Shown: positions 8,400-15,552 of the stretch, piece by piece | Numbering within the stretch: the first letter of the stretch is position 1 | How the letters are laid out: every line of letters starts with the position of its first letter | NCBI RefSeq assembly: GCF_022347685.1 | Contig: NZ_JAKRGF010000004.1 | Location: 1-64,000, forward strand | Origin: Thalassobius sp. Cn5-15 | GTDB lineage: Bacteria > Pseudomonadota > Alphaproteobacteria > Rhodobacterales > Rhodobacteraceae | Length of the DNA: 64,000 nt | Direction of reading: 5' to 3' | The notes under the pieces: model-generated | The model's database searches: none | Seen by the model: the letters and a program-made list of their open reading frames with translations, nothing else | Told to the model about the DNA's origin: nothing | Made by a program: the position numbers and the translations under genes

Positions 8400-8600
8400 T
8401 TATTTACTCCAATAGCGGTCCGCTGGAGCTGAGAGATCAGCGCGTGCGGGAACCGGTTCCTCCGGTGATGGGACGGTGATAACGGCTGGTGACAGGAAAT
8501 TCTTCCTGTTCGTTGCGTCAATCACATGGTGCCGAAATTCAAACGGATACCGATGTTGAACACCGCACCAATGATCAGGCATACGCCCTTCTTCTGACAT
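8400..8600 (-). CDS. possible small protein upstream of the enoyl-CoA hydratase gene
   Basis: A 66-residue frame (MSEEGRMPDHWCGVQHRYPF...) begins right after a strong GAGGAGAG sequence and ends two bases before the start of the enoyl-CoA hydratase gene, which would suit translational coupling. The product matches no family I recognise; the C-terminal part is proline- and alanine-rich. The Shine-Dalgarno is closer to the ATG than usual. It may equally be a non-coding leader. Confidence 0.28.
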   Translation of the reverse strand: MSEEGRMPDHWCGVQHRYPFEFRHHVIDATNRKNFLSPAVITVPSPEEPVPARADLSAPADRYWSK

Positions 8601-8780
8601 CTCTCCTCTTTGTTGTAGAAGTCGCCAGAACAGGCCCTGGTCCTCCCCGACGCTGCGCGCCTCGGCGCTAGAGCGCGAAAGATATGGTCATCAGGACTGG
8701 TTTGTATTTTAAACTCAAGTGAATTTGACGGATCGCCTCAACCGCATTACTGATCAATCAGGACATGACGTAGGGGCAAA
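8601..8780. promoter_or_regulatory. divergent promoter region of the enoyl-CoA hydratase and HxlR genes
   Basis: A 180-base gap between divergently transcribed genes. It includes an AT-rich segment near 8700-8725 that may hold a promoter for the HxlR gene. No clear operator palindrome was identified, although HxlR-type regulators commonly act on adjacent divergent genes, which makes the neighbouring minus-strand gene the first candidate target. Confidence 0.35.
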
Positions 8781-9254
8781 ATGGCCGGTCGACACAAACA
8801 AACCTGCTCGCTCGCTGGGTTCCTGAATGTTTTCGGGGACGCGTGGTCGCTGATGATCGTGCGCGAAGCGATCTATGGAACCACACGGTTTTCCGAGTTT
8901 CAGCGTAACACAGGTGCTGCCCGCAACCTGTTGTCGGAACGTCTGACTACATTGGTGAATCACGGCATTCTGAAAAAGGTGAACATCGCCAGTAAAGGCG
9001 AACGCTACGCCTATGAGCTGACGGAAAAGGGCCGCAGCCTGCAACCTCTGCTGGCAGGTATCATCCTGTGGAGCAATGAACATCTCTATCGTGAGGATAG
9101 CGCGCCCAATCGCGTGATCGACACCACCACAGGGGACGAACTGCACGGCATCACTCTCACCCATACCCCCACACAGATGCCCCACGACATCCGCGTGGTT
9201 GCCGGACCCGGCGCCAGCTCTGCCGCGCGCAAACGCTTGGCAGAGATCTACTGA
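8781..9254 (+). CDS. HxlR-family winged-helix transcriptional regulator
   Basis: A 157-residue DNA-binding protein. Residues about 9-100 form the HxlR/MarR-like winged helix: CSLAGFLNVFGDAWSLMIVREA, with the family's conserved N-terminal cysteine (C9), then GTTRFSEFQRNTGAARNLLSERLTTLVNHGIL as recognition helices and YELTEKGRSLQPLL at the wing end. It probably senses an electrophile or metabolite through the cysteine. Divergent from the enoyl-CoA hydratase-like gene and convergent with the bestrophin-like gene. Confidence 0.9.
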   Translation: MAGRHKQTCSLAGFLNVFGDAWSLMIVREAIYGTTRFSEFQRNTGAARNLLSERLTTLVNHGILKKVNIASKGERYAYELTEKGRSLQPLLAGIILWSNEHLYREDSAPNRVIDTTTGDELHGITLTHTPTQMPHDIRVVAGPGASSAARKRLAEIY

Positions 9255-9258
9255 CCTA

Positions 9259-10164
9259 TCAGCTCAGCACATGATTGCTGGCGGCCAGCCCGTCCGGCAC
9301 CGGACGGCCCAGCGCCTCGGCCACAGAAATTTCCATCGTCCGGCACATTGCATCCAGCGGCAGCCCGTTCTGCACATTGCGGAAGGGCTGTTCCAACTCG
9401 TTCGTCACCGCCTGCAGGCCAAAGAAGACATAGGCCACAACAGCGGCAAAGACCGGGGCAAAGCCACCTGTCGCCTCGATCAACGCGAAGGGCAGCAGCC
9501 AGCAATACAGATAGGTCGTGCGTCGCACGAGCAGCGAATAGACAAACGGCAGCGGTGTTGCCGCGATCCTCTCACACCCCGCCTGCGCTAAGGCCAGCGA
9601 GGCCAGCGTCTGCGAAACGGTCATCTGGCCAAACCCGTCCAAATCACCCTGACCCGCCAGTTCACTGACCTGATCCGCCATATCCCGCAGCGCCGCATCC
9701 GCAGGATTGCGATGGGCCAAAAGCACCTCTGCCTCATTGACGCCGATCCAGCCCACAATCTCATCACGTACGACAACGCCGCGCAGAAACCCGCGATGCA
9801 GATGGGCAAAGGCGACAACATAGGACAACATCCGCCCTCGCGCCGGACAATTGCCAGTGAACACGGTCATATGCCGCCCCAACGTGCGCACATCCGCGAC
9901 CATCCCGCCCCACAATTTGCGCGCCTCCCACCAACGGTCATAGGCGGCGTTGTTGCGAAACCCCAGAAACAGCGACAACGCCACCCCAAAAATTCCCATC
10001 GCCCCGATCGAGATATGCGGAAGTGTCACCAAAAAGCGGTCGATCAAAAGGATCAAAACAGTCAACAGCGCAATCCCGATAATCTTGCCAAGGATCATCG
10101 GAACGACCGATCCTTGCATCACAAAAAACAGCTGAAGGGAGGAAGGTTGTTCACGAACAATCAT
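9259..10164 (-). CDS. bestrophin-like (UPF0187) membrane protein
   Basis: A 301-residue integral membrane protein of the bacterial bestrophin family, probably a pentameric ion channel of the inner membrane. Family hallmarks include GVALSLFLGFRNNAAYDRWWEARKLWG near residue 82, and two N-terminal helices (residues about 25-60). The C-terminal domain holds YVFFGLQAVTNELEQPF, where the acidic residues resemble the family's cation-binding clasp. It is the last conserved gene before the accessory island; the island boundary lies just upstream of its start. Confidence 0.88.
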   Translation of the reverse strand: MIVREQPSSLQLFFVMQGSVVPMILGKIIGIALLTVLILLIDRFLVTLPHISIGAMGIFGVALSLFLGFRNNAAYDRWWEARKLWGGMVADVRTLGRHMTVFTGNCPARGRMLSYVVAFAHLHRGFLRGVVVRDEIVGWIGVNEAEVLLAHRNPADAALRDMADQVSELAGQGDLDGFGQMTVSQTLASLALAQAGCERIAATPLPFVYSLLVRRTTYLYCWLLPFALIEATGGFAPVFAAVVAYVFFGLQAVTNELEQPFRNVQNGLPLDAMCRTMEISVAEALGRPVPDGLAASNHVLS

Positions 10165-10662
10165 TTAAGGGGCCACTGCGAGGTTAAGAGGGAGGACACT
10201 GGCCGCACGGCTGGCTGAGTTGATTAAACATCAAGCTGAGCCGGAAACCAAGGCGACACGACTACGCGCCGAACACTCAGATAATCGAATGGGAAAGCTC
10301 AAAGATTGGGAAAACTGGTGCACCTAAAAGGAGAAAGCTCGAACCGCATATTTGCTGATCTTCGACGTTATGAAGTCCTACTTAGGCAGTGTGCAGATCG
10401 CTCGAATACCAGTTTCCCAGCCCCCGAAACCTCAAGGTGATCTGGCGCACCTTTCTTTTCAACATGGAGAGAAATGGGTCCGGGTGCATGCTGCGCCGTA
10501 TGCAGCTCCGACCAACACCGGACTACACTGCGATGAAGAAGCGGAGGGTCGTCGCAGCGGCCCTCCAACATTGAAATTCTGTTCCAAAGCTTAACGCAAA
10601 ATTAGGTGCAGCACGTCATATTGAGGAAGGTTTAGTCGTTCACAATCTGTCGTAAGCTAGAT
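10165..10662. other. gene-poor left flank of the accessory island
   Basis: No intact gene was recognised. A frame ending at 10326 (see the separate entry) looks like the tail of a broken gene. A frame at 10352-10594 (80 residues, cysteine- and proline-rich) has no ribosome binding site and no family resemblance. Around 10314-10343 there is a degenerate resemblance to the 3' end of the tRNA-Thr gene at 15431, a weak candidate for an old attachment site. The region upstream of 10663 should hold the methyltransferase promoter. Confidence 0.45.
10196..10326 (+). pseudogene. possible remnant of a broken gene
   Basis: The frame reads TLAARLAELIKHQ..., then RAEHSDNRMGKLKDWENWCT and a stop at 10324-10326. 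Its amphipathic helical pattern looks protein-like, but it lacks a start codon: upstream it meets a stop at 10166-10168. It may be the 3' end of a gene truncated when the island inserted or decayed. No family was recognised, and chance is possible in so short a frame. Confidence 0.25.
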
Positions 10663-12111
10663 ATGCTGCACCAACGCCTCAAACAGCTACATTTTTTGGA
10701 TATGCTCGAAGCCGTGAACAAAGTTGCCGACATCGAACCTCTTGCCGACGAGAGAACCGACACCAACCGTCGTCCAATGTACATGGTGGACATGTTCGCG
10801 GGCTGTGGTGGCCTGTCCATGGGCATGGAGAACGCGGACTTTGTTCCTGTCTTCGTGAACGAACTGAATCCGGACGCGATGGCAACCTATCTAAAAAACC
10901 GCCATCACTCCTTAGGAGGATTGCATTTCTCGGCGAATGAGGACCTCCGATGCAACGATGCCAACGACTTGCGTGGTCCGAGGCTTGAGCAACTGGTGTC
11001 CGATCTCAGGAATATTCCCGAACTGGGACTTCAATTCGATCTGGGAGCGAGTGCCGAGACAGGCGCTGGCTCCAATCTTGATGTTCTCGCGGGCGGCCCA
11101 CCTTGCCAAGGCTTTTCCGGCATCGGGATCAGACGCTCTTATGACGTGGATAAGGCAGACTTGCCGTCCAACCACCTGTTCGTTCGCATGGCACACGTCA
11201 TTCGCAAGCTTCGTCCCCGAATCTTCCTTTTCGAGAACGTGCAGGGCCTACTGAACGCGAAATGGACACGCGGTGGGACTGATAAAATTTTCCCGGATAT
11301 CCTAGCCGAATTCCGTTCGATCCCCGGCTACACGGTTCGCTATTCACTTGTAAAAGCCAAGGACTACGGTGTGCCTCAGAACCGTCCTCGCGTTCTGCTG
11401 GTCGGAATTCGCGATGACATCGCAGCTTCTTGTGAATGGCTAGAGCCGCAAGCCCATAAAGAAGATGCCGTGACATGTGGCTTCCTCCCCAAGCCTACAG
11501 GAGGCTTTCCAGACCTTATCGACCTTCTGGGTGATTTGATCGACGATAATGTTGCCGATATCTTGCAGAGCGGAGATTTCGCGAAGGGGCCATTCATAAC
11601 TGACAAATATCCTTCGACGCCAAAGACTGATCTTCAGAGGCAGCTTCGCACGGCCCCACACTGGTTCCAGAGCAAGACCGTGCCCTTGACCGAACAAGAG
11701 TACAGCAAACACAAGCCCAATATCGTTGCCAAGTTCCAGCACATGCTGGACAACAATGGCGAGATCCCGGTTCACTTTAAAACCAAAAAATTTTCCCAAC
11801 GCGTTCTTCGGGCACGTTGGGGTAATACTGAACCCAACATTACTGCTACGTCACTGGCAGATGACTACGTTCATTTTAGCCAGCCGCGCGCCCTGACGGT
11901 ACGTGAATGGGCACGTCTTCAGTTGTTCCCTGACTGGTACCAATTCGCGGGTAAGCGAACCACAGGTGGCCTGCGGCGTGCAGGCAACCCGCGTGAAGGT
12001 CTGTTCGACCGGGAAGTTCCGAAATACACCCAAATCGGAAATGCCGTTCCTGTTCGGCTAGCTGAGGCCGTGGGTGAACATTTTCGCAAAATTATCGACG
12101 CATCAGTTTAA
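10663..12111 (+). CDS. DNA (cytosine-5-)-methyltransferase
   Basis: Transfers methyl groups to C5 of cytosine within a specific DNA site; 482 residues from the ATG at 10663 (later ATGs at 10702 or 10780 are possible because no strong ribosome binding site is visible). C5-methyltransferase motifs occur in order: I, VDMFAGCGGLSMG (41-53); IV, GGPPCQGFS with catalytic C148; VI, ENV (191-193); VIII, QNRPRVLLVGIR; IX, REWARLQLFPDWYQF; X, GNAVPVRLAEAVG at the end. The target-recognition segment between VIII and IX has no assigned specificity. It is convergent with, and shares its last bases with, a putative restriction endonuclease, so it is probably the protective half of a type II restriction-modification pair. 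Confidence 0.92.
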   Translation: MLHQRLKQLHFLDMLEAVNKVADIEPLADERTDTNRRPMYMVDMFAGCGGLSMGMENADFVPVFVNELNPDAMATYLKNRHHSLGGLHFSANEDLRCNDANDLRGPRLEQLVSDLRNIPELGLQFDLGASAETGAGSNLDVLAGGPPCQGFSGIGIRRSYDVDKADLPSNHLFVRMAHVIRKLRPRIFLFENVQGLLNAKWTRGGTDKIFPDILAEFRSIPGYTVRYSLVKAKDYGVPQNRPRVLLVGIRDDIAASCEWLEPQAHKEDAVTCGFLPKPTGGFPDLIDLLGDLIDDNVADILQSGDFAKGPFITDKYPSTPKTDLQRQLRTAPHWFQSKTVPLTEQEYSKHKPNIVAKFQHMLDNNGEIPVHFKTKKFSQRVLRARWGNTEPNITATSLADDYVHFSQPRALTVREWARLQLFPDWYQFAGKRTTGGLRRAGNPREGLFDREVPKYTQIGNAVPVRLAEAVGEHFRKIIDASV

Positions 12112-12977
12112 GGTCCAAACAGTCCTATTTGTGCGTCGATTGATTGCTGTATGCTTGCCCGAACGTTCAAGCCGAACGCACTTGCGAAATTACTGTCAAA
12201 AATCTCTGACAAGGAAAGCGCGACACCAGACTTTGTGGGTAAGCCCCAGTAGTTTCCCCCGGTGAGATTGGCAACGCGCTTCACGGCCATCTGGGTGCTC
12301 TTACTTGGCATACGTCCTTCTTTTTGCGAAGGGACGGTCACGAATGAATAAGTGAACCTCTGGAGGTTCTTTACACTATATCCATTTTTTCCAATGTGGA
12401 TACCTGTGCCTGGTCCAAAACTGGCTCGATACACCATATCCCACAACATCGGCACTTGGGCGTTGTCGTTCCAGTTTGTCTTGCACTGGATAATCCCCAA
12501 CTCGATGTCACCGATGCGCTTGGCAACCTCGGCATCCAGATTCTTCATGAAATCCTTATCGAGCACTGGGAAATTGAAATTCTCAGGGTACACGACGACA
12601 CAAACATCCGACTCTGTATTTGTCTGGTGGTTCCCGTATCGGATAGTTGTCGCATCCAGCAAGGTTCTAGGTACAACGGCCTGAGATTGCCGCATCGCAA
12701 CCGCGTTGGTTCCCGAAAACACCAAGTTTAGATACCAAGTGACTAGGCTTTCCCAACCAGCCCCACCTCCGGACAATGACCCTTGGTCTCGCGCTCCAGT
12801 GTTGGTTGCGAAAAAGACCTCGCGAAGGTGATCACCAAGCTGATGTACCTTGATTGCATCGGAGAAATTGTCTGAGAGATTGGATAGAGCCCCCTCCCAA
12901 ACAGGCCAGCAATCCTGCCACGTTTTGATCGAGGCCACAGCCTTCATAGCCAAATGTCTATGGTGCTCAGCGGTCAT
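12108..12977 (-). CDS. putative type II restriction endonuclease
   Basis: A 289-residue protein of unrecognised subfamily. It carries an arrangement expected of a PD-(D/E)xK nuclease: E76 in GAGWESLVTWYLN, D124 in TESDVCVVVY, and Q164-x-K166 in ELGIIQCKTNWND. Two hydrophobic strands precede D124 and QCK as in this fold. The strongest argument is context: it ends tail-to-tail with a cytosine-5 methyltransferase, with a four-base overlap of stop regions. Cleavage of unmethylated copies of the methyltransferase target is inferred. It could instead be another nuclease of the fold, and the cognate site is unknown. Confidence 0.7.
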   Translation of the reverse strand: MTAEHHRHLAMKAVASIKTWQDCWPVWEGALSNLSDNFSDAIKVHQLGDHLREVFFATNTGARDQGSLSGGGAGWESLVTWYLNLVFSGTNAVAMRQSQAVVPRTLLDATTIRYGNHQTNTESDVCVVVYPENFNFPVLDKDFMKNLDAEVAKRIGDIELGIIQCKTNWNDNAQVPMLWDMVYRASFGPGTGIHIGKNGYSVKNLQRFTYSFVTVPSQKEGRMPSKSTQMAVKRVANLTGGNYWGLPTKSGVALSLSEIFDSNFASAFGLNVRASIQQSIDAQIGLFGP

Positions 12978-13016
12978 CGATTTACCCTCGATTGCGCCCT
13001 GTCTTTGGAGCGGTAT

Positions 13017-13307
13017 ATGCGAAACTCAAACACGAATTTACGGTTCAAAACGGGCCTCATGCTATTCCACGGAAATGAATTGTTATTCCGCGTCGAGACA
13101 GCAGAAAAACCGAGTGAACCTGACGGCATCACACGTCCATTGTCAACTTATATGACATTGTCAGCGAGACTGACACACGCCCTACGTGAAGCTCAAAAGC
13201 CGCGTATACGCCAAATTGCGACAGACATGCCCGATGACAAGCACCAAATTAGCCTTGCTTCTATGTCGTTTTCTTCACCATTGAGCATAAAGGGACAGTT
13301 AGAATGA
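13017..13307 (+). CDS. small unknown protein divergent from the restriction gene
   Basis: A 96-residue frame beginning at ATG 13017, six bases after GGAG (13007-13010); a longer reading from 12954 would overlap the restriction gene start. The sequence (MRNSNTNLRFKTGLMLFHGN...) shows no helix-turn-helix and resembles no control protein I know. A T-rich hairpin begins at its stop codon, which supports a real transcript. Its position, divergent from the nuclease and 39 bases from that start, would suit a regulator or accessory factor of the restriction system, but this is inference only. Confidence 0.45.
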   Translation: MRNSNTNLRFKTGLMLFHGNELLFRVETAEKPSEPDGITRPLSTYMTLSARLTHALREAQKPRIRQIATDMPDDKHQISLASMSFSSPLSIKGQLE

Positions 13308-13343
13308 CATTATGCGATTCGTGTCATTTTTTGTGACATTGTC
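13153..13343. repeat. cluster of TGACA/TGTCA elements
   Basis: TGACATTGTCA, an inverted repeat with a one-base centre, lies at 13153-13163. The ten bases TGACATTGTC recur at 13334-13343. AATGACA at 13303-13309 and TGTCATT at 13322-13328 form a further inverted pair. Three related elements in under 200 bases near a restriction-modification pair could be operators, although the middle pair also works as a terminator. Confidence 0.4.
13303..13332 (+). terminator. terminator-like hairpin after the 96-residue ORF
   Basis: AATGACA (13303-13309) pairs with TGTCATT (13322-13328) over a twelve-base loop, and is followed by TTTT. The stem starts inside the stop codon of the preceding ORF. The stem is AT-rich and so rather weak. 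Confidence 0.45.
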
Positions 13344-13448
13344 TTCTTCCAAGGAGACCGCTCGTCAAAGCCGCCAATCTCAGAGAGTTTAGCGGTTCGA
13401 CTCTGAGCAAAGCTCCCAACCCTATTTATCAGGTGCTTAGCATCCCAT

Positions 13449-13470
13449 CCCCCCGATGGCTCTCGGGGGG
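13449..13470 (+). repeat. perfect GC-rich hairpin upstream of the recombinase operon
   Basis: CCCCCCGA (13449-13456) pairs perfectly with TCGGGGGG (13463-13470) across TGGCTC. A second GGGGGG run at 13481-13486 could compete for the same C run. No T tract follows. It lies about 130 bases upstream of the 102-residue ORF and may be an untranslated-leader structure or an incomplete terminator. Confidence 0.5.
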
Positions 13471-13601
13471 AGTGTACTCTGGGGGGCGCAAAATCGTGTC
13501 ACGAACTCTTACCTTTCCAAGCGTCCCGTTCTTTCCTTAACCATTTGTAATAGCGCGATTTCATGGCGCAAACCTGATCTAAATCCAAGGAGAGTTCGAA
13601 C

Positions 13602-13910
13602 ATGGAGAACGAATTGAACCATGGAAAAATCATCGACTTCGTTGAGGCAAGGAACCGTCGGCACCTGAGTGGCAAGAAGCTCGAGATCGACGTAGAACGC
13701 TATCAAGGATACCTTGATGAGAACAATTTATCAGACGAACAACGAAAGGACTTCGTTCAGGCCCTATGGACAGTGATTGTAGCATTTGTCGACCTTGGAT
13801 ATGGCGTACATCCCGTTCAAGCTGCCGGAGCTGAAATAGTCTCTATCTCTGAACACCGGCCTCTCTCTGCCAAACAGAATCCTGAATTTGAAGGTGCCGC
13901 CCATGTTTGA
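13602..13910 (+). CDS. small unknown protein coupled to the serine recombinase
   Basis: A 102-residue acidic, helical protein (MENELNHGKIIDFVEARNRR...) with AAGGAGAG before its ATG. Its last eight bases overlap the most likely start of the recombinase, ATGTTTGA, so the two are translationally coupled. The protein family was not recognised. A small partner cotranscribed with a large serine recombinase could be a directionality or accessory factor, but it lacks a recognisable DNA-binding motif. Confidence 0.65.
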   Translation: MENELNHGKIIDFVEARNRRHLSGKKLEIDVERYQGYLDENNLSDEQRKDFVQALWTVIVAFVDLGYGVHPVQAAGAEIVSISEHRPLSAKQNPEFEGAAHV

Positions 13911-15495
13911 AAAAAACCAACAGAAGCGGGCGAAATGCGTCATCTATTGCCGAGTTTCCTCAGTGAAACAGACCATGGATGGTGCAGGCCTTTCCAGTCA
14001 AGAACGAAGCTGTCGTGATTATGCTCAGCAGTGTGGCATGGCGGTGGAAGATGTTTTCACGGACGTCATCTCAGGGGCCAGTTCGAACCGCCCCGGCATG
14101 AACATGCTTTTGGCTTTCTTGAACCGCGTCGACGCCCGGGACTACATGGTGATCGTCGATGGCGTGTCGAGGTTTGCTCGAGACGTTGGCGCTCATACCG
14201 AACTACGCAACAAGATCATGACCGCAGGCGCTGCAATCGACAGCCCAAAGACCAAATGTGGTGTCGATGCAGAAAGTCGATTTTTGGAGATGCTCTGGGC
14301 CTTGTTGGCATCCCGCGACCGGGAGAAGAACGCGGAGCTATCTAAGACGCGAACCATTGCACGTCGAAAAAACGGATATTGGACCTTTTCGGCACCGATT
14401 GGATATCAGTACACCAAAGCCCCCGGTGGCGGTAAGCTCTTGGTCCGCAAGGAACCTGAAGCATCGATTATCCAAGAAGCTCTGGACGGCTTCACCTCTG
14501 GACGATTTCAGAGCCAAGCAGAGGTTAAGCGCTTCTTGGACAGCAAGCCTGAGTTCCCACGTCATCGTGGGTCCACGGAGATTAAGTTTGATCGCGTAAC
14601 GGCCCTGCTTACACGGTTGGTTTATGCAGGTTATTTGGAAAAGGCGGATTGGGGTGTGCCGCTTACCAAGGCACAACATGAACCTTTGATTTCCTATGAA
14701 ACGTACCTGATCAATCAGGATCGCTTGGAGGGTAAGAAGGTCGCGCCTGCTCGTAAAAACCTTGACCGGGATTTTATCCTGCGTGGTTTTCTGACCTGCA
14801 ACGAATGTGGTTATAGTCTCACATCTTGTTGGTCGAAGAGCGGCACCGGAAAACGCTACCCCTATTACCTTTGTCACCATAGAGGTTGCAGCCAACGCGG
14901 CAAGTCAATCGCCAGAGGCAAACTGGAAGCCGAATTTGAGGGGCTTCTAAAGAGTCTTACGCCGACAGAAAAGACGTTCGAACTCGCCAGCGAAATGTTC
15001 AGAGATGCTTGGGGTCGCTATAAATCCAACTCCAAGGAGGAGGCGACGAGACATCGAACTCGCTTAAGGCAAATCGATGCCGAGGTAAGTTCGTTGCTCG
15101 ACCGCGCAGCTCGAACTCAACATGAGGAAACGGCTCTGGCGTACGAAACGCGGATTGCCGAACTGCGTTCAGAAACAGCTATTCTGGAAGAAAAACTGTT
15201 GGATCGCGACGCTTCTGAGGAAAATTTTGACAAGATGTTCGAACTTACAATGCAGTTCCTCTCAAGTCCTTGGAACATATGGGAAAAAGGATCCTACGAA
15301 CTGAAAAGAACGGTCTTAAGGTTGGCCTTTGCAGCACCTATTGACGTGTGCCGCGAAACGGGACTTCGAACTAGAGAAACGACCTTACCTTTCAAGGCGT
15401 TGCAGTTTCTATCAACGTCAGAAAGCAAAATGGTGCCTCAAGAGGGACTCGAACCCCCGACCTTGTCCTTACGAAGGACCTGCTCTACCAGCTGA
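13903..15495 (+). CDS. large serine recombinase
   Basis: Site-specific recombinase, 530 residues from ATG 13903 (an in-frame TTG at 13888 adds five). The resolvase domain opens KCVIYCRVSSVKQT, with S19 the expected nucleophile; conserved SSQERSCRDYAQ and VDGVSRFARD follow. A recombinase domain spans roughly residues 165-290. A zinc ribbon (CNECGYSL... YLCHHRGC) lies near residues 300-335. A coiled coil covers about 370-450. The final 21 residues, MVPQEGLEPPTLSLRRTCST plus S, are encoded by the antisense strand of tRNA-Thr, so the true 3' end is the junction with an integration site. It probably moved the island, or part of it, into that tRNA. Confidence 0.9.
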   Translation: MFEKNQQKRAKCVIYCRVSSVKQTMDGAGLSSQERSCRDYAQQCGMAVEDVFTDVISGASSNRPGMNMLLAFLNRVDARDYMVIVDGVSRFARDVGAHTELRNKIMTAGAAIDSPKTKCGVDAESRFLEMLWALLASRDREKNAELSKTRTIARRKNGYWTFSAPIGYQYTKAPGGGKLLVRKEPEASIIQEALDGFTSGRFQSQAEVKRFLDSKPEFPRHRGSTEIKFDRVTALLTRLVYAGYLEKADWGVPLTKAQHEPLISYETYLINQDRLEGKKVAPARKNLDRDFILRGFLTCNECGYSLTSCWSKSGTGKRYPYYLCHHRGCSQRGKSIARGKLEAEFEGLLKSLTPTEKTFELASEMFRDAWGRYKSNSKEEATRHRTRLRQIDAEVSSLLDRAARTQHEETALAYETRIAELRSETAILEEKLLDRDASEENFDKMFELTMQFLSSPWNIWEKGSYELKRTVLRLAFAAPIDVCRETGLRTRETTLPFKALQFLSTSESKMVPQEGLEPPTLSLRRTCSTS

Positions 15496-15506
15496 GCTAT
15501 TGAGGC
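15431..15506 (-). tRNA. tRNA-Thr (anticodon CGT)
   Basis: Read on the minus strand, the 76-base sequence begins GCCTCAATAGCTCAGCTGGT and ends TTGAGGCACCA. Acceptor stem GCCTCAA pairs with TTGAGGC. The anticodon stem GGTCC/GGAC.. encloses loop TTCGTAA with anticodon CGT (threonine, codon ACG). The T arm contains GGTTCGAGTCC. The CCA end is encoded. Its 3' end faces the recombinase, typical of an integration target. Confidence 0.95.
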
Positions 15507-15514
15507 ACTTTGGT

Positions 15515-15536
15515 GGCGGGGCTATAGCACCCCGCC
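15515..15536. repeat. perfect hairpin between tRNA-Thr and the hemY-like gene
   Basis: GGCGGGG (15515-15521) pairs perfectly with CCCCGCC (15530-15536) over an eight-base loop. It lies just downstream of the hemD-mic60-hemY group on the minus strand. No T run follows on that strand, so it might end or stabilise the transcript, or lie in the tRNA precursor. Confidence 0.4.
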
Positions 15537-15552
15537 GGGTCTGGGAAAAGAC

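Noticed and set aside
10352-10594. 80-residue frame in the island flank
   Set aside because: No ribosome binding site and no recognisable protein; kept as intergenic.
13360-13420. tRNA-like tail (GGTTCGACTC) near 13383
   Set aside because: No matching acceptor or anticodon arm upstream; the resemblance is limited to the generic T-loop.
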